Below are positions 1 through 8,207 of a stretch of 64,000 nt of DNA, piece by piece. How positions within the stretch are numbered: the stretch's first letter is position 1; each line of letters opens with the position of its first letter. Origin of the DNA: CAVVVS01 sp963751355. Lineage in GTDB: Bacteria; Bacteroidota; Ignavibacteria; Ignavibacteriales; Ignavibacteriaceae. The DNA lies in contig CAVVVS010000044.1 of assembly GCA_963751355.1 (NCBI GenBank), positions 1 to 64,000 of the forward strand. Direction: 5' to 3'. The notes beneath the pieces were generated by a model, which did no database searches, was not told the origin of the DNA, and saw only the letters and a list, made by a program, of their open reading frames with translations. Both the position numbers and the translations under genes were made by a program.

Positions 1-2391
1 TTACGATATGAGGACTCACTTTACATTTCATATTTATTAAGTGTTAATGATTTCCTTCTTTTACCTGCTGTTATAAAAATCTTTAGCACCTTGCTTGAAG
101 ATACCACGCTTTTTAGATATTTGATCGATTATTTTATAAGTGACCTAAACTTTAAGGAATTTGCTGTTAAGTATTTATCAGAATTAATATTTAATATGTA
201 TAATAATAGTGAAGATACCTTAGGATTAAAAAATCTAGAAAAGCTGTATAATAATATTGGAGATATAGAGCTTAAAGATGGGCTAATAAATCAAATTCAT
301 TGGATATTGAATAAGTCTCCATATTATAACGATGACTTTAGTAAGAAACATATTTTAAATGATAATTATAATGGGTGCTATTACTATACAGTAGCTGACA
401 AAAGTATTGTTGAATATAATGCTATTGAACTACTTCCCTTTTCATCAATTGACAACAACAATATTCAGAAAGATAGTTTGATTAAAAAGGTTATGTTTTT
501 ATCAAACAATTTTGTCCTTCCAAAAGTCAATATTGAAGTAAATACAACTAAAAAGCAAGTTTCTATTAAATATTTAATAAAGGATGAATTTAAGAATATC
601 ACGTCCAAGACTTATAATAGAAACAACGATGAAGATATATCTAATGCTTTGATTATAATAGATGATATTTATAAAAAAGCTAATAAATTTTATGATCTTT
701 TTAAGATTGCACCTTTAATCAATATGAATAATGTATTAATAAATTCTAATTCTAATGAAATACAATTCAAATGCTTTGGTAAAATCTTATCCCCTACCTA
801 CAAACTAGATATGAGAGTAATAAATACAAGTAATCGTGAAAGTATTCCAATGATGATAGGGGAACTCTTAAAAGAAATGTTTTCATTAACTGATATTCGA
901 ATAATCAAAGACTTTTATAAAAAGTCTAAAATTGGACTTGCTCTATTCCTTTCATATTTTATTGGAAGGATGTCGTCACCTAATAACAATATTTCAAGTT
1001 ATAGGTATTCGTATATCATCAACAAACTAAAAAGATTTACAGGTACTGTTGCGAACAACACAGAAGCTAATCTTTATTATTCAATCTTATTTTTTGAAGA
1101 AAGGGTAAAAACATTATTAGTTGAAAGAAATCCCGATTCCATAAACTGGTATTTTATTAGTAAATCATTAAAAGATCTATTTGGCGAGTTAGCAATAACA
1201 TATAAGGAAATAGATTTTAATAAAACAAATTTTAATAATAAGACATTCTGGTTGTTTCCGCTAAACATTAAGGTACATATAACAACAAAGCAGATTCTTA
1301 ATATCTGTTTAAATCTTCGAAATATTTTGGGAAAACATTCTGAAAGAGACTCAATTCAACTTTTGGAGATTCTGTTGTATTTTTCTGCATTATCAGTTGA
1401 ATTTATTGCTTTCCTAAAATCAGAAGGTGAAATATCTAATGCAAACATTTCCAAAACAAGCTTAGAAAATATTAATAATATAAAGTGTTTAAATGCTTGC
1501 TTAGAAATAAATTTAAACGATCAACAAACTATTTCTACATTAATTAACAAAACTTTACAAAATGCTAATATCTTTTCAAATAATATCGATTTTACATTAA
1601 AACAAGTGTCTGTTTTTTATCTTTTAAAGTTATTTCCGAATGAATCTTACAATACTCAACTTGTGCTTAATAGTAATAGTTTTAAGCGAAATTATAAAGA
1701 AAATATAACGAACCTTCTCTTAATTACAATACCAGATTTAGAATCTAAGATCTCAAATATCGTGTTACGATCAAATAATGATTTTAGGACCAATATTGAT
1801 TTCAAAGTTATGTTTGATGTAGATAACCTAAAAAAAGAAATTGTGGATACTATATTATTAATTAATAATTTAAGAAGGGATTTGAAAATTCATAGAGCGT
1901 TTGGTTCCGCAAATTTCAAGTATTGGTCGGAAGATATTATATTTAAGAAATTTCATCTTAAAAAGTACGAAGTCTCTCGAGAGTTATTATCAAGGGTTCC
2001 CTTTTCAACAAGCTATCCGTATTCAAAAATTAGGTGCTCATTAGATAAGAAAAAGAAAATTATTAATTTAGTAATCCCAAGCGAAAGTCTTGATACACTT
2101 ACCCGTTTATTAAAAAAGGGTAAGTTATTTAGAGCAAAACTCTCTTATCTATATAGTGGAAAAGGAAAAATAATTTTTGATATTATCGTCTTTTTTGCTT
2201 TGATGTTTTTAACGTCATTATTTTATAATCTGATGTCAGATAATGACAAGAATTATTTGGATGGTTGGTATTTTGCTTTGACCTTTATTTCTGGAGCAGG
2301 TTTAGTAGCTGTGTTTTTAAAAGCTATAAAAGACTTGAAAGAATGGTCTCCCAATATCTCAAGCATTATTAATACCTTAAAAGACGGATAA
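1..2391 (+). CDS. Partial large hypothetical protein with C-terminal membrane anchor
   Basis: The reading frame is open from the first base of the window, so the gene starts upstream; the TTG at 91 is only an internal leucine-type codon. About 796 residues are visible. I do not recognise a family. Most of the protein is hydrophilic, rich in Asn, Lys, Ile and Ser, and looks mostly helical. The last 75 residues carry two hydrophobic segments (nucleotides about 2167-2235 and 2260-2325) separated by a short polar loop, followed by a charged tail, so it is probably a C-terminally anchored membrane protein. The coding sequence is visibly much more AT-rich than the metabolic genes to the right, and it ends about 300 bases from an initiator tRNA gene. 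This fits an accessory or transferred region next to a tRNA, but that is inference. A role in defence or surface functions cannot be argued from what is visible. Confidence 0.75.
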   Translation, partial: LRYEDSLYISYLLSVNDFLLLPAVIKIFSTLLEDTTLFRYLIDYFISDLNFKEFAVKYLSELIFNMYNNSEDTLGLKNLEKLYNNIGDIELKDGLINQIHWILNKSPYYNDDFSKKHILNDNYNGCYYYTVADKSIVEYNAIELLPFSSIDNNNIQKDSLIKKVMFLSNNFVLPKVNIEVNTTKKQVSIKYLIKDEFKNITSKTYNRNNDEDISNALIIIDDIYKKANKFYDLFKIAPLINMNNVLINSNSNEIQFKCFGKILSPTYKLDMRVINTSNRESIPMMIGELLKEMFSLTDIRIIKDFYKKSKIGLALFLSYFIGRMSSPNNNISSYRYSYIINKLKRFTGTVANNTEANLYYSILFFEERVKTLLVERNPDSINWYFISKSLKDLFGELAITYKEIDFNKTNFNNKTFWLFPLNIKVHITTKQILNICLNLRNILGKHSERDSIQLLEILLYFSALSVEFIAFLKSEGEISNANISKTSLENINNIKCLNACLEINLNDQQTISTLINKTLQNANIFSNNIDFTLKQVSVFYLLKLFPNESYNTQLVLNSNSFKRNYKENITNLLLITIPDLESKISNIVLRSNNDFRTNIDFKVMFDVDNLKKEIVDTILLINNLRRDLKIHRAFGSANFKYWSEDIIFKKFHLKKYEVSRELLSRVPFSTSYPYSKIRCSLDKKKKIINLVIPSESLDTLTRLLKKGKLFRAKLSYLYSGKGKIIFDIIVFFALMFLTSLFYNLMSDNDKNYLDGWYFALTFISGAGLVAVFLKAIKDLKEWSPNISSIINTLKDG

Positions 2392-2693
2392 AATTGAAAG
2401 ATTAGATAAAATATAATTTTCTAATAATGTTAAGTAATAAAAGGGGAAATCAGGTAATTTTATGCTTTTCGCATAATTATTATAACTTTATCCCTAAAAC
2501 AATAAATAATATTTCTTTTAAATTTCAAAAGAAATTAATACCTTAAAGTAGACTTAAATAATCATTCTTTAACAAACCTAGTTCTTTGAATTGTTGTTAG
2601 CTCGGAAAGGTAATTGACTACCAAAATTTGATTACCATTTTGATGACTTAACCCTGATTTTAGAGTCATCACTTAGTTTTTGCAATCCTGTTT
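2392..2693. other. Intergenic, AT-rich, no gene seen
   Basis: This stretch separates the large hypothetical gene from the tRNA terminator. It is very AT-rich, has stops in all frames, and shows no convincing promoter or hairpin apart from the terminator at its right edge. Confidence 0.5.
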
Positions 2694-2730
2694 GAAAAAG
2701 AAAAACCCTCAAAATTTTTCATTTTGAGGG
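2694..2730 (-). terminator. Rho-independent terminator of the tRNA-fMet transcript
   Basis: A perfect 9-bp stem (CCCTCAAAA at 2706-2714 with TTTTGAGGG at 2722-2730) has a 7-base loop. Read on the minus strand it is followed by a T-rich run (2695-2705 on the plus strand is A-rich). It lies just downstream of the tRNA 3' end at 2739, so it should end transcription of the tRNA and of any leader that includes the upstream repeats. Confidence 0.8.
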
Positions 2731-2738
2731 TCTCTTAG

Positions 2739-2811
<73 letters not shown>

Positions 2812-3255
2812 ATATATAATCTCTAATATTTTTTAAGAACTTTTTCTACATTCAGCTTGAACCTACATCCCGACTGCTGTCGGGATATGAGCCCGACGAG
2901 CTACAAATTGCTCCACCCCGCGATATATAATCTCTAATATTTTTTTAAGAACTTTTTCTACATTCAGCTTGAACCTACATCCCGACTGCTGTCGGGATAT
3001 GAGCCCGACGAGCTACAAATTGCTCCACCCCGCGATATATAATCTCTAATATTTTTTTAAGAACTTTTTCTACATTCAGCTTGAACCTACATCCCGACTG
3101 CTGTCGGGATATGAGCCCGACGAGCTACAAATTGCTCCACCCCGCGATATATAATCTCTAATATTTTTTTAAGAACTTTTTCTACATTCAGCTTGAACCT
3201 ACATCCCGACTGCTGTCGGGACATGAGCCCGACGAACTACACATTCCACACCGCG
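2812..3255 (-). repeat. Array of four 112-bp tandem repeats derived from tRNA-fMet
   Basis: Units lie at 2812-2922, 2923-3034, 3035-3146 and 3147-3255 (period 112, the first one base shorter in a T run). Each has a 44-45 base AT-rich spacer identical or nearly so to the leader of the real tRNA, then a tRNA-like body (about 2856-2922, 2968-3034, 3080-3146 and 3192-3255) in the same minus-strand orientation. The body keeps the 5' acceptor strand, the D arm, the anticodon arm with a CAT anticodon and the start of the T arm. The 3' acceptor strand is lost. The 3' side of the anticodon/variable region is replaced by a perfect palindrome, ATCCCGAC-TGCT-GTCGGGAT (2867-2886, 2979-2998, 3091-3110; last copy one change at 3222). 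The three proximal copies are almost identical and the distal one is diverged. None can form a charged tRNA. Confidence 0.9.
2856..2922 (-). pseudogene. tRNA-fMet-like pseudo-body, repeat copy 1
   Basis: This copy is the closest to the intact tRNA. The CGCGGGG 5' acceptor strand, GAGC/GCTC-type D arm and TCGGG-CTCATAT-CCCGA anticodon arm remain. An extra CAGCAGTCGGGA stretch lies where the variable arm should be, and the sequence leaves tRNA homology right after the TTCAAG of the T loop. The missing 3' acceptor strand rules out a functional tRNA. Copies 2 to 4 have the same architecture. Confidence 0.75.
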
Positions 3256-3419
3256 ATGTATAATTATCTTTTTATTAAGAACTTAATTGCTGTCTATATT
3301 AATTTCGTAGTGGATTATTTTTAAAATTCAGATTACTAATATATAAAAACATAACCCCCCTGTCAAATCTCAACTTGAACAACAACCGCAAAAATAAACA
3401 AAAGCACAAGCGAGGAGTA

Positions 3420-3689
3420 CTAACCGTCTATATTATTGAAGCTTGAGTAAATTCCGTCCAGCACGTCCGAATGCGCATGTATTTCGTTCAATTTTTGGAT
3501 TATACTTAGTATATCCTTCCTTTTATTCTCGACAAGGTCAACAACAAACGAGCGGACTTCCGGGAAGTTACACTGCTCCAGCAGATTTTCATAATACCTA
3601 ACCAATGAAGCTTCTTTTCTCAAAGCTTCGTTCAGCATTGCGCAGGTGTTCTTGCACGCACGCACACATGTTACTTCTTTTTCTTTCAT
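3420..3689 (-). CDS. Small Cys-containing helical protein at end of the 2-oxoacid oxidoreductase operon
   Basis: This encodes 89 residues, starting at an ATG preceded by GGAG. I do not recognise a named family. The N-terminus has three cysteines in a nine-residue stretch (CVRACKNTC), and a further cysteine follows (EQCNF). The rest is predicted helical with acidic and basic residues (LRKEASLVRYYENLLEQC, VDLVENKRKDILSIIQKL), which resembles one helical hairpin of small ferritin-like or DUF2383-type proteins. It begins 27 bases after the gamma-subunit stop on the same strand, so it is probably co-transcribed with the oxidoreductase. A metal, redox or accessory role is inference only. Confidence 0.65.
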   Translation of the reverse strand: MKEKEVTCVRACKNTCAMLNEALRKEASLVRYYENLLEQCNFPEVRSFVVDLVENKRKDILSIIQKLNEIHAHSDVLDGIYSSFNNIDG

Positions 3690-3716
3690 GGCGTACTCCG
3701 CTACCGAAATTATTAG

Positions 3717-4286
3717 TTAATTATTCATTAATATTTTATCTGATTCTTCAGCTAAATGTTTACCTATTTCAAGTGCTTTTTCGTTTACCGGTATCAAATG
3801 ATGATGCCTTTCCGGTAATACGCTTGAAAGAGCTTTTACAATATTTTCAATCTTTACAATGGGTCTTTTTTGCAGGAATGCTCCTATAAGCACCATATTA
3901 GCTACCTGCTTTTTATTTAACTTGTTAGCTTCTTCATTAGCCGGTACTGCAAGTATTTGTATATCCTCCCTTGTCGGCGGATTAATGATACTTGACGTTT
4001 CGTACATTAAAAGACCGCCCGGTTTAACAGCATTTTCAAATTTTTCAAGAGAAGGCTGATTCAGTACAATAGCGGTATCATATCTTGAAATTAGGGGCGA
4101 ACTGATTCTTGAACTCGAAACAATAACAATACAGTTTGCAGTGCCGCCGCGCATTTCGGGCCCGTATGAAGGCATCCAGCTGACTTCTTTATTCTCAATC
4201 ATTGCGGAATAAGCAATAATTTGTCCCATTGATAGAATACCCTGACCGCCGAATCCTGCAAATATTATTTCATGAGGTTTCTGCAT
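3717..4286 (-). CDS. 2-oxoacid:ferredoxin oxidoreductase, gamma subunit
   Basis: This is the third catalytic-complex subunit of a 2-oxoacid (2-oxoglutarate or branched-chain 2-oxoacid):ferredoxin oxidoreductase, which oxidatively decarboxylates the substrate to the acyl-CoA with electrons going to ferredoxin. The N-terminal GFGGQGILSMGQIIAYSA stretch is the gamma-domain signature, and the PSYGPEMRGGTANC motif follows near residue 40-55. The length (189 aa) is normal for a free-standing gamma subunit. I prefer the ATG at 4286, which has AAGGAA a few bases upstream, over a TTG two codons earlier. It lies about 100 bases after the beta-subunit gene in a ferredoxin-alpha-beta-gamma operon. Substrate specificity (KorC versus VorA-type) cannot be fixed from sequence alone. 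Confidence 0.88.
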   Translation of the reverse strand: MQKPHEIIFAGFGGQGILSMGQIIAYSAMIENKEVSWMPSYGPEMRGGTANCIVIVSSSRISSPLISRYDTAIVLNQPSLEKFENAVKPGGLLMYETSSIINPPTREDIQILAVPANEEANKLNKKQVANMVLIGAFLQKRPIVKIENIVKALSSVLPERHHHLIPVNEKALEIGKHLAEESDKILMNN

Positions 4287-4387
4287 TTTCAATTCCTTAT
4301 TTTGTTCAATTTAATCTTTCAGTCATTTATCTCAATGTTACCGGGTAAATAACCGGATAGAACGACTTTAAAAATAATTCGAAAAAA

Positions 4388-5161
4388 TTATTTATCTTTT
4401 GGTACTTTTAAATCCCCTAACGGATATTGCGGAAACATATTTTCAACCAGCCACTCATTACTTTCAACCGGAGTCATTTTCCACCCGGAAGGACAGTTTG
4501 ACACGACTTCAATAAAACATGTACCGCGGTTCTGTTTCTGCAATTCCAAAGATTTTTTGATAGCTTTTTTCAGTTTACGAACCGCACCGGCGGAATGAAC
4601 AGCCTGTCGTGTTACATAATATGCACCGGGCAATTGAACAAGTAAATCGGTAATCTTAAGCGGGTACCCCATTAAATTGGTATTACGTCCGTATGGCGAA
4701 GTAGATGTAACCTGGTCAATCAAAGTAGTGGGTGCCATTTGACCGCCGGTCATTCCGTAAATAGCATTATTGATAAATATCATCATGATATTTTCACCTC
4801 TGTTCACGGTGTGAATTGTCTCCGCGGTTCCTATAGCAGCCAGGTCACCGTCTCCCTGATACGAGAATACAAACTTTTCAGGCAGTATTCTTTTTACTCC
4901 GGTTGCAACTGCACTCGCTCTACCGTGAGCGGCTTCCTGCATATCAATATCCATGTAATGATAGGCAAATACCGAACAGCCTACGGGAGCGACACCGATG
5001 GTTTGCTCCTGGATTCCCATCTCTTCAATCACTTCCATCAAAACACGATGTACCACGCTATGTCCGCATCCGGGACAATAATGAAAGACCGTATCTGTTA
5101 AGGTTTCCGGCTTTTTGTAAACCAGTTCAAATCCGTTTAGTGTTGTTGTTTCATCTTGCAT
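4388..5161 (-). CDS. 2-oxoacid:ferredoxin oxidoreductase, beta subunit (TPP-binding)
   Basis: This is the thiamine-diphosphate-binding subunit of the four-part 2-oxoacid:ferredoxin oxidoreductase. The 257-aa protein starts at MQDETTT. It shows the conserved FHYCPGCGHSVVHR Cys motif near residues 27-40. The TPP/Mg motif begins at SYQGDGDLAAIGTAE near residue 100 and closes with the Asn pair of IFINNAIYGMTGGQ. A second signature, PVGCSVFAYHY, lies between them. The gene starts 10 bases after the alpha-subunit stop, so translation is probably coupled. Closest in feel to KorB/VorC-type proteins of the four-subunit class, not to the fused pyruvate enzyme. Confidence 0.9.
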   Translation of the reverse strand: MQDETTTLNGFELVYKKPETLTDTVFHYCPGCGHSVVHRVLMEVIEEMGIQEQTIGVAPVGCSVFAYHYMDIDMQEAAHGRASAVATGVKRILPEKFVFSYQGDGDLAAIGTAETIHTVNRGENIMMIFINNAIYGMTGGQMAPTTLIDQVTSTSPYGRNTNLMGYPLKITDLLVQLPGAYYVTRQAVHSAGAVRKLKKAIKKSLELQKQNRGTCFIEVVSNCPSGWKMTPVESNEWLVENMFPQYPLGDLKVPKDK

Positions 5162-5171
5162 ATCATTACCC

Positions 5172-6263
5172 TCAATCCTGACTTATACTTTGTTTTTCGA
5201 TTATTGCTTCTAATTTTTGAAGAACTTCTTCCGGTGAGGGAATCATACCACCCATTCGTCCCGTAAAATGAACAGGGCATTTCCCCTCAACAGATAGTTT
5301 AACATCTTCAACCATTTGACCGGCATTCATCTCCACTACCAGCATAAAATCTACTTTATCTGCGTAACGGTTAAGTATATCTGTCGGAAAAGGATAAAGC
5401 GTTATCGGTCTTAACAATCCTACCTTCAAGCCCTGCTCCCTTGCAAGATCGACGGTTTTCTGACATACTCTTGCAGACAGCCCGAAAGCCACTAATAATA
5501 TTTCTGCATCTTTGGCAGCTATCTCTTCATATCTAACTTCTTTCTGCATCTCTTTATATTTTTTCTGAAGCCCCAGGTTTATCTCTTCCATTTTTTCAGG
5601 CTCAATAAATAAAGAAGTTATAATGTTTCTCTCCCTTGAATTTGGTTTTCCTACGGTCGCCCATGTATTTTCGTTTTTCGGCAGTGAACCTTCTTCGGGC
5701 AGTACAACTTTTTCCATCATTTGTCCGAGTGCACCGTCAGCTAAAATCATTGCCGGATTTTTGTATTTTTCGCCAAGCTTGATGGCATCAAAAACAAAGT
5801 CTGCCATTTCCTGAACGGATGCCGGAGCCAGAACAATTAAATGATAATCTCCGTGTCCGCCCCCTTTAGTAGCCTGGAAGTAATCTCCCTGCGAAGGTTG
5901 AATAGTACCAAGCCCGGGACCTCCCCTGTTAACATTTACAATCAGGCAAGGTAACTGTGCTGAGGCGATGTAAGAAATGCCTTCTTGCATAAGACTGATC
6001 CCGGGACTTGATGATGAGGTCATTACTCTTCCGCCTGCGCCGGAAGCACCGTATATCATATTAATAGCTGCCAACTCGCTTTCGGCTTGCAAAAAAATAC
6101 CGTGACGCTTTGGCATCTCCCGTGTTAAATATTCCAGTACTTCAGACTGCGGGGTAATCGGATAACCGAAGTATGCGTCTATATCTGCGCGGATTGCTGC
6201 TTCGGCTAAAGCTTCGTTGCCTTTCATTAGGCGAATATCTTTATTACCGTTTGTTTGTGACAT
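5172..6263 (-). CDS. 2-oxoacid:ferredoxin oxidoreductase, alpha subunit (VorB/KorA type)
   Basis: This is the alpha chain of the same enzyme, contributing the pyrimidine-binding side of the TPP site. The start MSQTNGNKDIRLMKGNEA (ATG at 6263) is preferred: a longer open frame reaches 6395, but its extra 44 residues overlap the ferredoxin gene in another frame and are not family-like. Family features are KGNEALAEAAIRADIDAY near the N-terminus, the FGYPITPQSEV motif, SSSSPGISLMQEG, and NVNRGGPGLGTIQPSQGD. The length of 363 residues fits the VorB/KorA group. It sits between the ferredoxin subunit (56 bases upstream) and the beta subunit (10 bases downstream). NCBI-style naming would be VorB, but a 2-oxoglutarate role is equally possible. 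Confidence 0.9.
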   Translation of the reverse strand: MSQTNGNKDIRLMKGNEALAEAAIRADIDAYFGYPITPQSEVLEYLTREMPKRHGIFLQAESELAAINMIYGASGAGGRVMTSSSSPGISLMQEGISYIASAQLPCLIVNVNRGGPGLGTIQPSQGDYFQATKGGGHGDYHLIVLAPASVQEMADFVFDAIKLGEKYKNPAMILADGALGQMMEKVVLPEEGSLPKNENTWATVGKPNSRERNIITSLFIEPEKMEEINLGLQKKYKEMQKEVRYEEIAAKDAEILLVAFGLSARVCQKTVDLAREQGLKVGLLRPITLYPFPTDILNRYADKVDFMLVVEMNAGQMVEDVKLSVEGKCPVHFTGRMGGMIPSPEEVLQKLEAIIEKQSISQD

Positions 6264-6319
6264 ATTTAAACCCATGTTTTTGCATGATGATTTAGGAATA
6301 TCTTTTGGATATCCGGTTA

Positions 6320-6556
6320 CTAAACTGCCTTTTTTAATGCCGATTTCGGCTGTCTGTAGACAGTTATGGCTACATCGGGACACACAAGGGCGCAATTAAT
6401 ACAACCGGTACAGTTATCCTGAACCAATTCAGCATAACGGTAGCCACGGATATTAATATTTGAGGAAAGTGCAAGGCTGTCCTGAGGACATGCAACTATA
6501 CAAAGCTCGCATCCTTTGCATACATCCCGATCGATTATAACGGTTCCTTTAATCAT
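6320..6556 (-). CDS. 2-oxoacid:ferredoxin oxidoreductase, ferredoxin-like delta subunit (2x[4Fe-4S])
   Basis: This 78-residue protein has two classical 4Fe-4S binding motifs, CKGCELCIVACP (starting near residue 13) and CTGCINCALVCP (near residue 49). It is the electron-accepting delta subunit of the 2-oxoacid oxidoreductase and passes electrons to a soluble ferredoxin. It is the first gene of the operon. An 11-bp inverted repeat lies about 70-90 bases upstream of its start and may be an operator. The small, free-standing form of this subunit marks the four-subunit organisation. Confidence 0.9.
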   Translation of the reverse strand: MIKGTVIIDRDVCKGCELCIVACPQDSLALSSNINIRGYRYAELVQDNCTGCINCALVCPDVAITVYRQPKSALKKAV

Positions 6557-6928
6557 GATTTTTTTAAAACTTTAATTATTAAAATTATTCTCTTGACTTT
6601 TAGAGGACAATTTATATGCCAATGATGCAAAAATGCCTTTTTGCATCAATTATAGGTATCTTTTGTCATTATTTAGAAGAGACCTTCTTGAAGTATTCCT
6701 ATTTCTAAGAAGGGGTGATGAGGAACACTATATCGGGAAAGTCTTATATTGGTTAATTGTTTATTTTGGCAACTATTCAGGGATGAAACAGTAGAAGAAA
6801 TAATATTGCTTCATGCAAAAAAGAGTAATGATTTGGTTGGACGATTTAACTTTTGTAAATGATAACAAGTTTTTATAAATGAGGCAATAATGAATTCATT
6901 TAAAATCATTAATACGTACAAATATTAT
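6557..6928. other. Intergenic region upstream of the oxidoreductase operon
   Basis: This spacer separates the oxidoreductase operon from the 3' end of ada, both on the minus strand, so it holds the promoter of the oxidoreductase operon and the ada transcript end. The only clear structure is the inverted repeat at 6623-6648. No coding potential was seen. Confidence 0.5.
6623..6648. promoter_or_regulatory. Inverted repeat TGATGCAAAAA-N4-TTTTTGCATCA upstream of the oxidoreductase operon
   Basis: This is a perfect 11-bp inverted repeat with a 4-base centre, placed 67-92 bases upstream of the ferredoxin-subunit start. There is no adjacent U-run, so it is more likely a protein-binding palindrome for the divergent promoter area than a terminator. 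The regulator is unknown. Confidence 0.45.
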
Positions 6929-7990
6929 TTAAGGAAGCAAATTTTTGTACCCCGATTCAAGGTTAAGTAAATATTGCTTACGCCGCAAACCGCCGCCGTA
7001 CCCTACCAGTTTTCCGTCACTTCCGATTACCCTGTGACATGGAATAATAATTGCGATCCGGTTATCCCCGTTAGCTCTTGCTACAGCACGTACTGCTTTC
7101 GGATTTCCGATATGCCCGGCTTGTTCTTGATAAGATCTTGTTTCGCCGTAAGGAATTTTTTGTAACGCTGACCATACTTTCTTCTGAAACGGTGTGCCGG
7201 GTATTGAGAGCGGGACAGTAAATTCTTTCAGCTTTCCGTCAAAGTAGGATTTAATTTCATTCGTCAATTTTTTGAAATGTTCGTGTGTGCCTGCCAGTAT
7301 TTCTGCATTCATTAATTTCTTAAGTCTGTTTAATTGCGTCTCTATCATTCGTCTATCCACAAATTCAAGGAGACAAATTCCATCATCGATTGCTCCGGCA
7401 AGCATGGGACCTAAAGGAGTTGGAATCCTTGTTACAGTTATAATTTTTTTGTTATTGCTTTCCACAGGAGAAAATCCGGTTGTTTTTTTAAAAGATGATG
7501 CAAAGCCGCTCAGGGATTCGTAATTAGCATCAAACGCAGCATTGGTGACTTTCTCTCCGTATTTAATTTGTCCGAAAGCTTTACCTATTCTGAGCGTTCT
7601 TAAATATGTTTGAAAAGTCATTCCAAGATTACTCTTAAACCATCGCCTTACCCTGTGCGGACTGATGTTCCTCTGCATCAAATCAAAATCTCTTAATTTA
7701 ATTCCGGGCGTCTCTTCAATTTCCTTTAATAATCCCTTAAGCCAATCCGGAACATCCCCGGTACAACCCAGGGGATTGCATAATTTACATGGTCGGTAAC
7801 CGCTTAACAGTGCACTGCGTGCTGTATCAAAAAATTCTACATTTTCTATTTTAGGTTTTCTTGCCCTGCAAATTGGTCTGCAGAAAATCCCTGTGGTTTT
7901 TACAGCAACAAAAAAAATTCCGTCAGAGCTGGTGTCCCTTTTTAATAAAGCATTATACATCGCCATGCGATCCGGAAGAACATTGTTCAT
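6929..7990 (-). CDS. ada: Bifunctional Ada: transcriptional activator and O6-methylguanine-DNA methyltransferase
   Basis: This 353-residue protein has the full Ada architecture. The N-terminal zinc domain carries the four ligands C37, C41, C68 and C71 (GIFCRPICRARKP, then RPCKLCNP). C37 matches the E. coli residue that accepts methyl groups from DNA phosphotriesters. An AraC-type helix-turn-helix region follows (RNISPHRVRRWFKSNLGMTF, about 110-175). The C-terminal Ogt domain holds the IIPCHRVIG active site with C318 as the O6-methylguanine acceptor. It acts in the cytoplasm in the adaptive response to alkylation damage. No alkA or alkB is adjacent. It stands alone on the minus strand. Autoregulation is expected for the family but no Ada box was identified. 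Confidence 0.95.
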   Translation of the reverse strand: MNNVLPDRMAMYNALLKRDTSSDGIFFVAVKTTGIFCRPICRARKPKIENVEFFDTARSALLSGYRPCKLCNPLGCTGDVPDWLKGLLKEIEETPGIKLRDFDLMQRNISPHRVRRWFKSNLGMTFQTYLRTLRIGKAFGQIKYGEKVTNAAFDANYESLSGFASSFKKTTGFSPVESNNKKIITVTRIPTPLGPMLAGAIDDGICLLEFVDRRMIETQLNRLKKLMNAEILAGTHEHFKKLTNEIKSYFDGKLKEFTVPLSIPGTPFQKKVWSALQKIPYGETRSYQEQAGHIGNPKAVRAVARANGDNRIAIIIPCHRVIGSDGKLVGYGGGLRRKQYLLNLESGYKNLLP

Positions 7991-8169
7991 TTTATATTAC
8001 CTTTTAAATGTATTATAGATATATCAGTTTTCTCTATCTAAGATAAATTTTAGGGAATAAAAGGACAACCGAAAGATTGACAAGTAATTTTTTATTATCT
8101 ATTGCGGAAGGGATAAAAATTATTTATAGCTTTACTCTGTACGAGTGAGATATTAATAGTTTCAAAATA

Positions 8170-8197
8170 CCCTTTTTTAATTCGCACTAAAAAAGGG
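8170..8197 (-). terminator. Hairpin after the LapA-like/MscS gene pair
   Basis: A perfect 10-bp stem (CCCTTTTTTA with TAAAAAAGGG, 8-base loop) begins about 10 bases after the stop of the LapA-like gene. On the minus strand it is followed by TATTTTG, so it is a fair intrinsic terminator for the mscS-lapA transcript and could also work in the other direction. Confidence 0.55.
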
Positions 8198-8207
8198 CAT
8201 AAATGAG

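Noticed and set aside
2812..3255. Possible CRISPR array
   Set aside because: The units are 112 bp, almost identical throughout, and show no unique spacers. They are clearly derived from the neighbouring tRNA, and no cas genes are near.
2856..3255. Four additional functional tRNA-Met genes
   Set aside because: The 3' acceptor strand and most of the T arm are missing in every copy, so no cloverleaf can close.
3605..5181. Plus-strand open frames over the oxidoreductase operon
   Set aside because: They are antisense shadows of well-supported minus-strand genes and have no family-like sequence.
6264..6395. Longer N-terminus of the alpha subunit
   Set aside because: The extra codons overlap the ferredoxin gene and match its reverse reading in another frame; family similarity starts at the ATG at 6263.
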